NCBI RefSeq assembly: GCF_003255815.1
Contig: NC_037673.1
Location: forward strand, 156,745,732 to 156,809,731
Reading direction: 5' to 3'
From: Theropithecus gelada
Taxonomy: Eukaryota; Chordata; Mammalia; Primates; Cercopithecidae
Length of the DNA stretch: 64,000 nt
Made by a program: the position numbers and the translations under genes. The first letter of the stretch is position 1. Each line of letters opens with the position of its first letter. Shown in pieces: positions 51,702 through 63,500 of the stretch. The notes below the pieces were generated by a model. That model saw only the letters and a program-made list of their open reading frames with translations. It did not search any database and had not been told where the DNA came from.

Positions 51702-52577
51702 AAACATTTCAGAGAATTGGAGGGTAGACAGCACGGTGACATCTGGGTATGAGATAGGGAATCCCCTGACTACTGAGGGCACAGCTGCATGAAGAGGCAC
51801 GACATTCCCATGAGCCACGTTGCCCAGCAGAGATAGGAATAGAAAAAGCAATCAAGTTAAAAGCTGCAAAGCTAAAATTGAACTACTTGAGAGCTGTGAT
51901 CCACAAAACTAACATTAATGCAGATCCTTATTATGGAAATGGCTGCCTTTTGAGACGGTGTACCAGCAGTGTGTCAGGTGCCGCAGAATGTTCTTGGGGG
52001 AAGCCCACTGAGGCTGGTCTGTACCCTGCTGTGGCCAACCTGACAAGACCCCAGCCTTCGGCTCTGCATCTCTCAGTGGACAAGCTAAAGTATAATAGTG
52101 TTCCACAGCCCAAGGTCCTAGCTCTTTTCTTCACTGACTTACTGTTTCTTACCTTAAAAAATAATTGCAGATGGAAATCAGTTGTGTTTGGCAGAAGAAT
52201 AAAAATCATTCATTCAGACAGTTTCTGGGGTATATTAAGTGTTCTTAGATTAGTTGAGCCTCTCACTTTCTCCCAATTACAAAAATAGTGGAACAAACAA
52301 CATAAAACAACAAAACAAAACACAATGGAGTAAAACTTCCCTTGAAGGCCCAGGTCAGTATCTAAGCCCACTAAGACTTAAGATAATCGGGTCTGCCTCT
52401 TCAGTGGGTTTGATGATGGCTGGAGGACAGGCGCCCTCTGCTTCCTGCACTACCTTCATCTTTTTGCCCTAGGGCTTTTTATGGAGTGACAATAGCCCCG
52501 CCCATAGGAGCTCACAGTCTAGAATCGTTTTAATTCACACACACCCACAGTGCACACTTGTATATTTAAAAGATAGG
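51702..52577. other. intergenic, unassigned
   Basis: Unique AT-moderate DNA. No exon or named repeat recognised. Confidence 0.4.
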
Positions 52578-52877
52578 GAAGAAGCTGTGTGGGTGGCTCA
52601 TGCCTGTAATCCCAGCACTTTGGGAGGCCGAGGCGGGTGGATCACTTGAGGCCAGGAGCTGGAGACCAGCGTGGCCAACATAGTGAAACCCTGTCTCTGC
52701 TAAAAATACAAAAATTAGCTGGGCATGGTGGTGCACATCGATACTCCCAGCTACCGGAGGTTGACGCAGAATTGCTTGAACCTGGGAGGTGGAGGTTGCA
52801 GTGAGCCAAGACTGGACCACTGTACTCCAGCCTGGGCGACAGAGTGAGACCCTGTCTCAAAATAAAAAATAAAAAAA
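52578..52877 (+). mobile_element. Alu
   Basis: 'gaagctgtgtgggtggctca' to A-rich tail. Confidence 0.94.
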
Positions 52878-53296
52878 AGGAAGAAATAAAAGATTTGGAA
52901 TCAGTCTTTAGCAACTTTAATACTTCTTGATTTTTTGCCTAGTTTATTTCATGAGGAGGTCAGCTCATTTGCTCCCATTTGAACCATGCTGCCTCTGAAA
53001 CTTAATTACATCCAGAAAGGACACTTGTATGCTAGTTGATCCATGGTCAGTTGTGTAATAGGTCTGTTTCTATATGCACATGTAACCCAAATGTCAAATA
53101 TAAATTGGGTTAGGTGGGAAAAATAATTTAAAAAGTTGGAAAAAGTTCTATTACGTTGACATGCTTAAATATTGGTATATTAAGTATTCTTTCATCAGCA
53201 TTTCATATTTACTGGCAAATACAGGTACTTTCTGTATACTTTGAGGTAATTCTGTTAAATTCATATGGATGTCAGAAAATACTTTTCAAAATAAAC
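52878..53296. other. intergenic, AT-rich, unassigned
   Basis: No exon or clear repeat. Confidence 0.4.
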
Positions 53297-53622
53297 TCGA
53301 CTAGGTGTAGTGGCTTATACCTGTAATCTCAGCACTTTGGGAGGCCATGGCAGTCAGATTGCTTGAGCTCCGGAGTCTGAGATCAGCCTGGGCAACGTGG
53401 TGAAACCTCATCTCTACAAAAAATACCAAAATTAGCTGGGTATGGTGGCAGGTGCCTGTAGTCCCAGCTTCTCAGGAGGCTGAGGTGGGAGGATCCCTTG
53501 AGCCCAGAAGGTCAAGGCTGCAGTGAGCTGTGGTTGTGCCACTACACTCTGGCCTGGGCCACAGAGCGAGACCCTGTCTCAAAATAATAATAATAATCAT
53601 AATAAAATTTAAAAAACAAAAT
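53297..53622 (+). mobile_element. Alu (J-like)
   Basis: 'cgactaggtgtagtggctta' to (AAT)n tail; 'aaaataaact' flanks (53289, 53619). Confidence 0.93.
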
Positions 53623-53689
53623 AAACTGGGGAGTTATAAAAATACAACTGAGATATAAAAAACAAAGAAATCATAAACCTGAATGACCA

Positions 53690-53785
53690 AGAAGCTGGCC
53701 AAAAGTGCAGATTCCGGGTCCCCACCCCTCCTAGAGAAGGCTCCAGGTCATTCTGCAGCTTGCTCAGGCTTGAAAACCTCTGAAT
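53690..53785 (+). mobile_element. MER5-like fragment
   Basis: 'aaaagtgcagattccgggtc', 'tccaggtcattctgcagctt', 'ttgaaaacctctg'. Confidence 0.5.
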
Positions 53786-54590
53786 TTAACCCGATGCCAG
53801 CCCTGGGAGGAACTTTAAGGCTGTCCTTTGTGCTTTGTAAAGCTTTCATAGCCATCCTCCAGCATGGGAACGAACACAATCTTACATGGAGCGCCCAAGG
53901 GTGGAAGAAAGACAAGTGGCACAGCCTCCCCACCACCCCCAAGAGCTTAGACCCATCCACCAACTTGACCATCTCCATAGTAACAGATGGAGAAATGGAA
54001 GCCCAAAGAGGGACGGATTTGTCCAAAGTGAAGTGGTGCTCTTGGTAAACCCAAGACTTGCCTTGTCTCTGAATCCCCAAAACCTAGAGCTTACTGCCTC
54101 ACCTGGCCTTGCACAAGGCAAGTGGTGAGCACTGCCCTCAGCCCCCGCCTTGGCAGTGTCAAACACACTCCTGGGTCTGGGCTGCAGCCTCAGGCCGTGA
54201 GCTCATCTTCCCTCTCCTCCCTTGTCTAATCCAAGGCATCTGCACTTAGCAAATGTCTCAGTCCCACTGTGACACTGGCTCTCTAGGGTGGTTCTGCTGG
54301 AAGCTGGGTAGGTAGAGGGCAAGACAGAAGTCTCGAGTGAGACTCCCTTCAAGGAGGAGTGCGAAACTGACATTTTTCATAATAGCTGATGCTATATCCC
54401 ATCCATTCTACATTTACATATTTTGACATTTAACGCTTCTGAAATAAGAATGCAATATATAATCAATGGTATCTTGAAAACTGCCTAATGATTTAGTTTT
54501 CTAAAAAGTCTTAGTGCATAAAATAACAGTGCATCTTACAAAAAGCTGGTCTTATGCTTGAAGAAACATAATAATTGTCTCCTTTTTTGG
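53786..54590. other. intergenic, unassigned with MIR trace
   Basis: 'aacagatggagaaatggaag' (53982) is antisense MIR-like. Both-strand frames near 53750-54160 have no domain. Confidence 0.4.
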
Positions 54591-54594
54591 AGGT

Positions 54595-54740
54595 ACTGGC
54601 CTTGATGTACATTACGTTACTTAATCCTCTTGAGAACCCTATGAGGCAAGGTCTGTTATCACTCCCATTTTAACAGGTGAGAAGACGGAGGCTCAGAGAG
54701 AGGTTGGGTCAGCTGCCTTCCAGCGGCTGGTGAGTTGTGC
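54595..54740 (-). mobile_element. MIR
   Basis: 'cttaatcctcttgagaaccc', 'cattttaacaggtgagaaga', 'ggctcagagagaggttggg'. Confidence 0.75.
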
Positions 54741-54741
54741 C

Positions 54742-55185
54742 ATTGTTAACTTTATGTGGCAGCTCGGCTAGGCTATGGTGTCTGTTGTCTGGCCAAGTAC
54801 TAGTCGAGGTGTTGCTGTGAAGGTATTTTTTTAGATGTGATTAACATTTACAATCAGGTGACTTCAAGAAAAGCCTCTGTAATGTGGGTGGGCCTCATCC
54901 AATTGATAAAAGGTCTTAAGAGCAAAGATTGCGGTCTGCTGGAGAATAAATTTTGTCCCAAGACTGTAACACAGAAATCAATGAGCCGGAGTTTCCCGCC
55001 TGTGGGCCTGCCCTACAGATTTTGAACTCTACTGCAACATCAACTCTTACCTGAATTTCCATGCCCCAAATTTCTGGCATGCCCCAGAAATTTTAGACCA
55101 CAGCCTCCGCAATCATAGCCAATTCCTTCAAATCAATCTCTCTCCATATATATCCTATTGGTTTCTTTGGAAAAACCCTGAGATG
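54742..55185 (+). mobile_element. Common mammalian interspersed repeat (family uncertain)
   Basis: Recognisable ~440-bp repeat: 'aggtgttgctgtgaaggtat', 'gatgtgattaacatttacaa', 'aatgtgggtgggcctcatcc', 'ggcctgccctacagattttg', 'aaatcaatctctctccatat', 'atcctattggttt'. I do not recall its name with certainty. Confidence 0.6.
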
Positions 55186-55425
55186 GTGTTGGAGCTGGGG
55201 TGTCAAGCCTTACACACCCCTCCGCTGGCCTCTGTGTGCCTAGGGAGGCCCAGCTCCCACTCAGAGGGCAGGACTCAGCTCCCGAGGTCTTGCTGCTGCC
55301 CCCCAACATTCCACCCCCTAGCATAGGGAGATGCCCACCAGGGCTGATCTGAGAGAGGGAAGGAGGGGCCGGCCCAAGAGGGGATGCCTAGGACAAGAGG
55401 CGAGAGACCAAGAGCAGGTGACGTG

Positions 55426-55431
55426 TTTATT
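55426..55431 (-). terminator. CCNJL: CCNJL distal poly(A) signal
   Basis: TTTATT on the + strand is AATAAA on the - strand, followed by a T/G-containing stretch toward 55400. This places the CCNJL 3' end 12.5 kb from that of FABP6, close to the human spacing I remember. Confidence 0.65.
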
Positions 55432-56980
55432 GTGGGACACCTCCTTCTGGGTGCCGCGCTGGCTGTGAGGGAACCCTCACGATCCCCAGGCCCCAGAACA
55501 GACAGACACAAGAACTTGAATCCAAACTGCTTGCACATAAATAGAAGGGAGGTTGGCAAAGGAAAAAAAGAAAAACAACAAACAAACGTGCAGTCTCCTA
55601 TGCTAGTGTGACACGGTGGCAGAGTCTTATCCACACCCCGTCTCTTTGCTTACTGTCTCCACGCTGAGATTTTCATTTGCTCTGGAAAGATTCACCATCT
55701 TCAGATCTGACTCAGCAGCATGCAGCTGTCTTCCTGGCGGCCCCAGGCACAGTCTCCAGGACTGGCAAGGGGCTAAGAAAACCAAGACAGGTATTCCTCA
55801 AACAAAACAAAAATTGCTTCCCCGGTCCTTTGCATCTCCCAGTTCTGATGGGTGAACGATGCGTCCTCCAACCCCAAACTAAACCAAAGAACATGCTAAG
55901 CACAAGCTGCGAGTCAGAATAAAAAACATATTGCACACGGTTACAAGAGTCTTCCTGAGAGCCCTCTCACTGCAGATCCCTAAATACTGGCTTTTGATCC
56001 AACCAGTCACTTGTCTATCAACGGTGGTATAATATGCCATGTACATCCCACACCCCAAATCCAGTGGGACTAAGCAAATCTTCCACATTGCTATCCTTCG
56101 CTATCAGCCACACTCAAAGCCAAGACTGGGTTAAACTCATGCACTGTAAGTATGTGGTGGAGAGAGGTGGGAATTGTTTAAATCTTTGTCTTCCTTTCAA
56201 CGAGCTTCTCCCTCCCTGGGTAGTCATTAAAGTTCTAGAGGTGAACACAGCCTCCAAGACGTGGAATCTTCTGGAACCGAGAGCTGGGAAAGTGGTTCTC
56301 TCCAACCATATGCTTTCGAAAAGGAAGCTCTGTGGTTACCTGCTGGTCCGTCACAAGTTGGGTTCAAACTTGGGTTCCAATTTAACAGCCCTCATGTGGG
56401 ACAGGCAGTGTGGCGATTAAATTTGTTTTTTTCTCCAAAGGAATTTTCAAGTATCACCAAATCCCTGATACAGCGTGTAAACAAGACATCTTACGAAACA
56501 GAAAGCGAGACCACTTCGGGAAGCAGCAGCACATGAAATTATCTAAAAGGCTGAAAATGGTTTTAGGTTCAAAAACAAAGGCAAGACAGCCACCCACTGT
56601 GCCTTGCAAGGCAAATGCTCAGGCATACACACACACTCAGGCCCCTCTGCACGGAGCCAGGGAAAGAAAAGCACCCAATACGGCATCCTCCGGGGCTCCT
56701 GAGAACACGCCAGGCTGCCCCTCCTTTTTCAGTGGTGTAGCTGCCATCAGCAAAGAGTAGAGAAGTCTTTAATGCTAAAAACTGGACGTGCTTGAGATCA
56801 GGGGTCTGTGTCCAGTTCCCACTCTCCTGGCCTCTTACCAAGTCTTTCTTGATTCACTGGCCCCTGCTGGGGGGACGGCCACCAAGCCATCCTTTTGTAC
56901 CCCAGTCACACGTGGCAGATGTTTCTCAGAGGAATGCTCTCGGGTGAGGTATGTTATTGAATGTTTTGCTCTGGGTCAGG

Positions 56981-56986
56981 TTTATT
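56981..56986 (-). terminator. CCNJL: CCNJL proximal poly(A) signal candidate
   Basis: AATAAA on the - strand only 140 bases after the stop codon. It could give a short-UTR CCNJL mRNA. The hexamer is perfect but use is not shown. Confidence 0.4.
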
Positions 56987-57125
56987 TAAAAGGAGCGCAG
57001 ACCCTCCACATTCCAAGGCTCTTCAGGGATGGCCTCCTGCTGCCTCACTTGGTTGAGCTCTCCTCGTCAGTGTCCTCTTCCTCTGCCCAGATCTCCAAGG
57101 CTTCCTCGTGAGGTCTGGAGGTCGC

Positions 57126-57546
57126 CTATCTGTCAAAGCAGCCAGTGGGGAACATGTGGCTCCCACTGAAGTAGCTGCTTCCGTAGGTGGTGGCGAGGCA
57201 GTGCCTGGGCTCAGCTACAATGGCCATCTGCATGCTAAGGGACGCAGGGATGGGCACGGGACACATATCCAGGGGCTGGAGAGGGGGGTACGGGGTGTGG
57301 AGGGATGAGCCTGTGCTCCCTGAGAGCAGGCTCCCTGAACGGTGGGCCTGCAAGGAGTCCCGATAGGCCAAGCATAGGTCCTGCACGGGGGTCTGGAACT
57401 GTGCCAGGGTGGTCGCTGGCTGGCCGAGGGCCGGGTAGGCTGGTGGCTGAAACAGCACTTGGGTGGGGGTGGGGGGTGTGCTGGGCACAATCGCCAAGGC
57501 CTGGCTCTTGACTGCTACGGCATCCTTGAGGACGTTGTCATACACT
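57126..57546 (-). CDS. CCNJL: CCNJL last coding exon and stop
   Basis: On the - strand: acceptor 'tgtttcag|AGTG', first base completing the split Val codon, then VYDNVLKDAVAVKSQALA onward to CFDR and TAG (57126-57128). About 139 residues of low-complexity tail rich in Pro, Gln, Thr and Ser (STPPTPTQ, LSGSTGSSLHTPYPPLQP). The exon is GC-rich compared with the flanking introns. The upstream extension to 57662 is intron read-through. Confidence 0.95.
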
Positions 57547-60500
57547 CTGAAACAAGAAGACCTGGGTGAGAACTGGAGGCCAAAAGCCACCAGATGCCTG
57601 TGTGTGCCTTTACCTGCCTTGCTAAGTGGGACTGGAAGAGATGCTGTGTGCCCTGTGTCCACCAGGCCTTACCTGGCTGTGCTCACTGTGTGTGGCACCG
57701 CTCCAGCTGTTCACCAACTAGATTCAGGCCTTGGCTCTCAGCTTGGATCTGCTTCCTACAGAAAACTTCTTCTGGTCCCTCCAGACTAGACTGGCTGTCC
57801 CCGCAGCCCCACGCTGACTCTCTCCACAGTCAATACCCCAGAGAGTCACCTGCTCCAGCGGGTAACTTCTAGTTACCTGGCTGCCAGGAGGATCACGCCT
57901 GCTTGTGCTCACCAATGCATTCCCTGCGCCTGGCACTGGAGTGTTCCTGGGGCCTGAATGAACCCAATCTCTGCTTTCCAGGCAATTCTGGGCCAGCTGC
58001 GTCCCGAGCAGGGTCACTCCTTAGCTAGCTGATACCAACCAAATTGACCCCTGAGGCCTAGGATTTTTCACCTGAAAAGGGGGCTGGAACAGAGACTTTT
58101 GCCATCTCAAAAAAAGCTTCTCATATAGCTTTTTGGGAAAACAAAACAATTAGAGGCTTATGTAAGGCATGCACCGACACTCAGACCAGGCTTTGGGGAC
58201 CTTCTCAAAAACACAAATTTGAAAACAAGGTCTAGGGAGTAGGACTGACTTTCCAGAGGAATGAGACAAAGGCAGCCACCAGCAAAGCTTCCCACATCGG
58301 GGAAGGCTCTCTTCAGGGGTCTAAGGGCTTCTGCTTTGCCCACCCGGCCCACCAGTCAGTCAGGTCGGCATCTAGGATGCGCGGTGCCTGGCAGGTGGAA
58401 GGGGAACTGGACAGTGTGTGCCTACTGGGAACGGCTCTGTCCTGTCTGCCTTGCTCCCTGCAGTGACTGGGGCACGTGTGTCTCCAATGTCAGTTTCAGG
58501 GTGTTGGGCCCATGATGCCTTTAAATATCTTCTCTGACACACTGAACATTTCCTCCCTGAGATTCCTTGTGGCGCTTAGAGGAAGTCACTCGGAGCTTAC
58601 CTGGCTAAGAGGTCAGCTTTGTGACCATGTCCGAGGAAAGTAGCTTATAATGGAAGTCCTTCAATGTGATTATCTATAAGATTACACTGGGACTTAGATC
58701 AAATAGCCTAGACATCTAAAGGTGCAAGCAACCCTCTTCACCCTTGATGCCTGACTTTAAAGATGTAAACCCAGCCGGGCGCAGTGGCTCACACCTGTAA
58801 TCTCAGCACTTTGGGAGGCCGAGATGGGTGGATCATGAGGTCAGGAGTTCAAGACCAGCCTGACCAACATGGTGAAACCCCATCTCTACTAAAAATACAA
58901 AAATTAGCTGGGCGTGGTGGTGCATGCCTGTAATCCCAGCTACTCAGGAGGCTGAGGCAAGAGAATCACTTGAACCTGGGCGGCGGAGGTTGCAGCGAGC
59001 CGAGATCGTGCCATTGCATGCCAGCCTGGGCGACAGAGTGAGACTCTGTCTCTAAATAAATAAATAAATAAATAAATAAAATAAAAAGCAAACCTGAAGC
59101 TATCCAAAATAGGAAGAACTGGTTCTTGAAACCCCACTTCCACCAGGAGTCACCATGGCCCACTTTCCCTGAGACCCTGTAACTGGAAGAACCACCACAA
59201 GCTCCAGACTCAGGAAACTGCCTGTGGCCTGAGGCAGGCCTCAAGGCAAGAGGAACCTCACTATTTCAGAAACACAGGATTCAGGGGAGAAACTTACACC
59301 AGCAAGATTTCAATACACGTGCTGAGGTGTTCCAGGGAATAGCTTGAGATCCTCTGCAGGTCTCTGGTCCAGTAGGGAGAAAGCTGCAGGCAAATCCTGG
59401 AGGCCCCAACACAGGCCGCAGCGACCACAGAAGGCTGGAATTTGTAGAATACGTGATCTGAAACAAAGCCATGGAGGGAGTCAGCATCCAAATCCTCCCC
59501 TTGAAATCCCAGGCCCACCCTGAGAATGGATGGACAAATGAATCATTTTCAAGGCTGTTCATCGCCACCCTATAAATAGGATGGAAAATTAGAAACTGTG
59601 AAGTTCCATTTTTGAATCTTAACGTTGGCTCTTGGTTTGGGATTTCTTTTTTGTTGAGAGTCTCACTCTGTCGCCTAGGCTGGAGTGCAGTGGCGAGATC
59701 ACGGCTCACTGCAGCCTCAACTTCCTGGGCCCAAGAGATCCTACTACCTCAGCCTCTTGAGTAGCTGGGACTACAGGCGGGCACAAACACATCTGGCTAA
59801 TTTTTGTATTTTTCTGAGAGATAGGGTTTCAGCACGTAGTCCAGGCTGGTATTGAACTCCTGAGTTCAAGCAATCCTCCTGCCTCAGCCTCCCAAAGTGC
59901 TGGGATTACAGGTGTGAGCCACCAAACTTCCAAAGTGCTGGGATTACAGGCGTGAGCCACCAAACTCCCAAAGTGCTGGGATTACAGGCGTGAGCCACCA
60001 AACTCCCAAAGTGCTGGGATTACAGGTGTGAGCCACCAAACTCCCAAAGTCCTGGGATTACAGGCGTGTGACCAGTCTGGGATTTCTGACAGCAGCCTAG
60101 AATAGTGTTTTCAAAATACTGTCCACGGCTCCCAGGGAGGAGCAAAGAGCTTGCTGATATTCTACAAACAGAACTGCAAAACATTTGTCCGAAATTTCTT
60201 TGGTTATTATGAGAGAATGACACACTATTTCAAAGGCTTCTGTTTTGGGGTATGACTAAAAGCTACTTATTAATTGTAACAATGCCTGGCCCATAGTAGG
60301 CACTCAGTGAAAATCTAGTGAATGAATGGTTGTAAGACTTTGATATTTATAACTAAAATTGGCACTTAGGTTGACTGAGGAATCTTAATGTCCAACTAAG
60401 ATATCTGGTCACAAGGCAAAGCTGGTACTAAATATGTGCAAAGACAAACAGTTGAAATTTCTACAGTTTTCTTGAATACCACTGGATTTTCAGTTTATTA

Positions 60501-63500
60501 CTATGTTATCTTAAATTGTTCATGATTTCTGCTTGGAGCAGTGGCTCACACCTGTAATCCCAGCACTTTGGGAGGCCAAGGCAGGCAGATAACAAGGTCA
60601 GGAGTTTGAGACCAGACTGGCCAACATGGTGAAACCCCGTCTCTACTAAAGATACAAAAAATTAGCCAGGCATGGTGGCGGGCGCCTGTAATCCCAGCTA
60701 CTTGGGAGGCTGAGGCAGGAGAATGGCTTGAACCTGGGAGGAGGAGGATGCAGTGAGCTGAGATCGTGTCATTGCACTCCAGGCTGGGTGATAGGGCACA
60801 ACTTCATCTCAAAAAAAAAATTTTTTTTTCATGATTTTCAATTACTTCCACTTTTGCCTTTTAAAGATCAGTTCATAGGGCAGCTAAACAACAACAACAA
60901 ATTTAAAAAATAAGGTTATCAGTCAGGGTGGTAATACGGTGATAGAAACAATCATTCAGTCAGACTCCCCAGGTTCAAATCCTAGCAATGAGCAGGGCAT
61001 GGTAGCTCTCGCCTGTAATCCCAGGAGTTTGAGACCAGCCTGAGCAACATGGTGAGATCCTGCCTCTAAAAAAATTTTAAAAATCGGCTGGGCACGGTGG
61101 TTCACACCTGTAATCCCAGCACTTTGGGAGGCCGAGGCGGACAGATCACGAGGTCAGGAGATCAAGATCATCCTGGCTAACACGGTGAAACCCCGACTCT
61201 ACTAAAAATACAAAAAATTACCTGGGTGTGGTGGCACGTGCCTGTAATCCCAGCTACTCGGAAGGCTGAAGCAGGAGAATCGCTTGAACCTGGGAGGCAG
61301 AGGTTGCAGTGAGCCAAAATTGTGCCACTGCACTCCAGCCTGGGTGATGGAGCAAGACTCCGCCTCCAAAAAGAAAAAAATAAAATTAAAAAATCCTAGC
61401 AATAACCTTGGGTAAGTTACAGCATCAGTTTTCTCTTTTGTAAAATATGATTAATGGAGGTGATTTTGGTGTGGGGTTGCTGTGACGTTCAAATGAGATA
61501 ATGTGTGCAAAGCACTGAAGCAAGACACCTGGCATGCAGTAAATGCTCAGTTAATGCTTGGGATCACAATCACTGATTTTTTTTTTTTTTTTGAGACATT
61601 TTGCTCTGTTGCCCAGGCTGGAGTGCAGTGGTGGGATCTCAGCTCACTGCAAGCTCCGCCTCCCAGGTTCATGCCATTCTCCTGCCTCAGCCTCCTGAGT
61701 AGCTGGGACTACAGGTGCCTGCCACCACGCCTGGCTAGTTTTTTGTATTTTTTTAGTAGAGACAGGGTTTCACCGTGTTAGCCAGGATGGTCTCGATCTC
61801 CTGACCTCATGATCCACCCGTCTTGGCCTCCCAAAGTGCTGGGATTACAGGCTTGAGATTTTTTCTTTTTTAGATGGAGTCTTGTTCTTGTCGCCCAGGC
61901 TGGAGTTCAATGGCACAATCTCGGCTCACTGCAACCTCCACCTCCCGGGTTCAAGCAATTCTCCTGCCTCAGCCTCCCAAGTAGCTGGGACTATAGGCGC
62001 CCACCACCATGCCTGGCTAATTTTTGTATTTTAGTAGAGACGGGGTTTCACTATGTTGGCCAGGCTGGTCTTGAACTCCTGACCTCAGGTGATCTGCTTG
62101 CCTCAGCCTCCCAAATTGCTGGAATTATAGGCGTGAGCCACCGTGCCCAGTCCAATCATTGATCTGGATACTCATGCCCATTTTAGTTTGTGGTAGGTTA
62201 TGGGATGGTTGTATCAGCAGTATTTTTTTTTTTTTTTTTTTAAGACGGAGTCTCACTGGTCAAAATGGCTGGCATGAAGGCTGTTGCAGCATCAGGCAAG
62301 TGGCTGGATGGTATTCGAAAATGGTATTACAATGCCGCAGGACTCAATAAACTGGGGTTAACGAGAGATGACACAATATACGAGAATGAAGATGTAAAAG
62401 AAGCCATAAGAAGGCTTCCTGAGAACGTTATAATGACAGGATATTTCACATGTAGAGAGCACTGGACCTGACCATGAAGCATCAGATCTTGCCTAAAGAG
62501 CAGTGAACCAAATATGAAGAGAAAAATTTCTACCTTGAACTGTATCTGAAAGAGGTTACTTGGGAAAGAAAAGAAAGAGAAGAATGGGCAAAGAGGTAAT
62601 CATGTAATTGAAGTCTGTGGATGCAGCTCTTACGAAGATGGTTAAACTTGAAACAATCTTAAGAATTATTTGGTCTACAGATATTTTACTTCAAATAAAT
62701 GTCTATGGTAAAAAACAAACAAAAAGATGCAGTCTCGCTCTGTCGCCAGGCTGGAGTACAGTGGCGCGATCTCCGCTCACTGCAATCTCCGCCTCCTGAG
62801 TTCAAGCAATTCCCCTGCCTCAGCCTCCCAAATAGCTGGGAATACAGGCACGCACCACCACACCTGGTTAATTTTTTGTATTTTAGTAGAGACGGAGTTT
62901 CCCCACATTGGCCAGGATGGTCTCGATCTCCTGACCTCGTGATCCGCCTGCCTCGGCCTCCGATTACAGGAGTGAGCTACCGCACCTGGCTGTATCAGCA
63001 GTGTTTTTGACCCAGTTAACATCTAGATTCTAAAACACTGGGAAGAGCGAGTTTCAAGTAAGTTTCAAGTAACAGGGTAACTTTTATTGCTACATACTAT
63101 CTACATGATGGCAGTATTTAAGAATAACCGATCTGCAAAATGTGTGCTATGTAATTCATTTGCAATGTTCCCGGTTACTGTAAGAAAAATTACCAGGTGA
63201 TCTATAAGTTTCTAGATTTCCAGCTGCCTGTACATAAGTTGCTATTTCTCTTTTACGTGTTACTGGTAACACACTGGGCTAATCCTTGCCCTTTCTTTGC
63301 TTATCGCCTGCAAAGTAAGAGTGATCTGGGTGCACAGGCCCCAGTGAGAAGGCCTGATCTGGATGGACATGCGTTTGAGAGCCGCCTGACCTTGACCCCT
63401 GGGTGGGTGGGGAAAGGGTGGGAGGTCCTGCCATTGGGTCCCAGCTGTCACCTTGCAGGGTGACCTCTAGGAAGTAATGGGCATACTCCTTGAGGCACTC

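Larger units (their letters stand above)
55410..57125 (-). other. CCNJL: CCNJL 3' UTR
   Basis: About 1.7 kb of unique, Alu-free sequence follows the CCNJL stop on the - strand, ending near a strong poly(A) signal at 55426-55431. A second signal lies at 56981-56986. The lack of Alus here, in a window where they fall every ~800 bases, fits an exonic 3' UTR. The exact cleavage point is inferred. I saw no conserved open frame inside it. Confidence 0.7.
60940..61572 (+). mobile_element. MIR split by two Alus
   Basis: 60940-60988 ('ccaggttcaaatcctagcaa') resumes at 61393 with the duplicated 'aatcctagcaat' and continues 'aaccttgggtaagttacagc', 'tcaaatgagataatgtgtgc', 'gacacctggcatgcagtaaa'. Confidence 0.8.

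Noticed and set aside
52429..52445. Reverse CTCF-like word GCGCCCTCTGCTTCC
   Set aside because: Last conserved TGG is missing, so only a weak match.
53690..54166. Overlapping frames on both strands suggesting a gene
   Set aside because: MER5 and MIR fragments occupy parts of it and no splice structure or domain is visible.
57126..57662. 178-residue - strand frame starting MDTGHTASL
   Set aside because: The start lies in the intron; the true exon begins at 57546 after the acceptor.
59893..60073. CRISPR-like direct repeats
   Set aside because: Units are contiguous with no spacers, in a primate intron, and derived from an Alu end.
62265..62471. Functional UQCRB-like gene
   Set aside because: Intronless, frameshifted, with stops, flanked by target duplications: a processed pseudogene.
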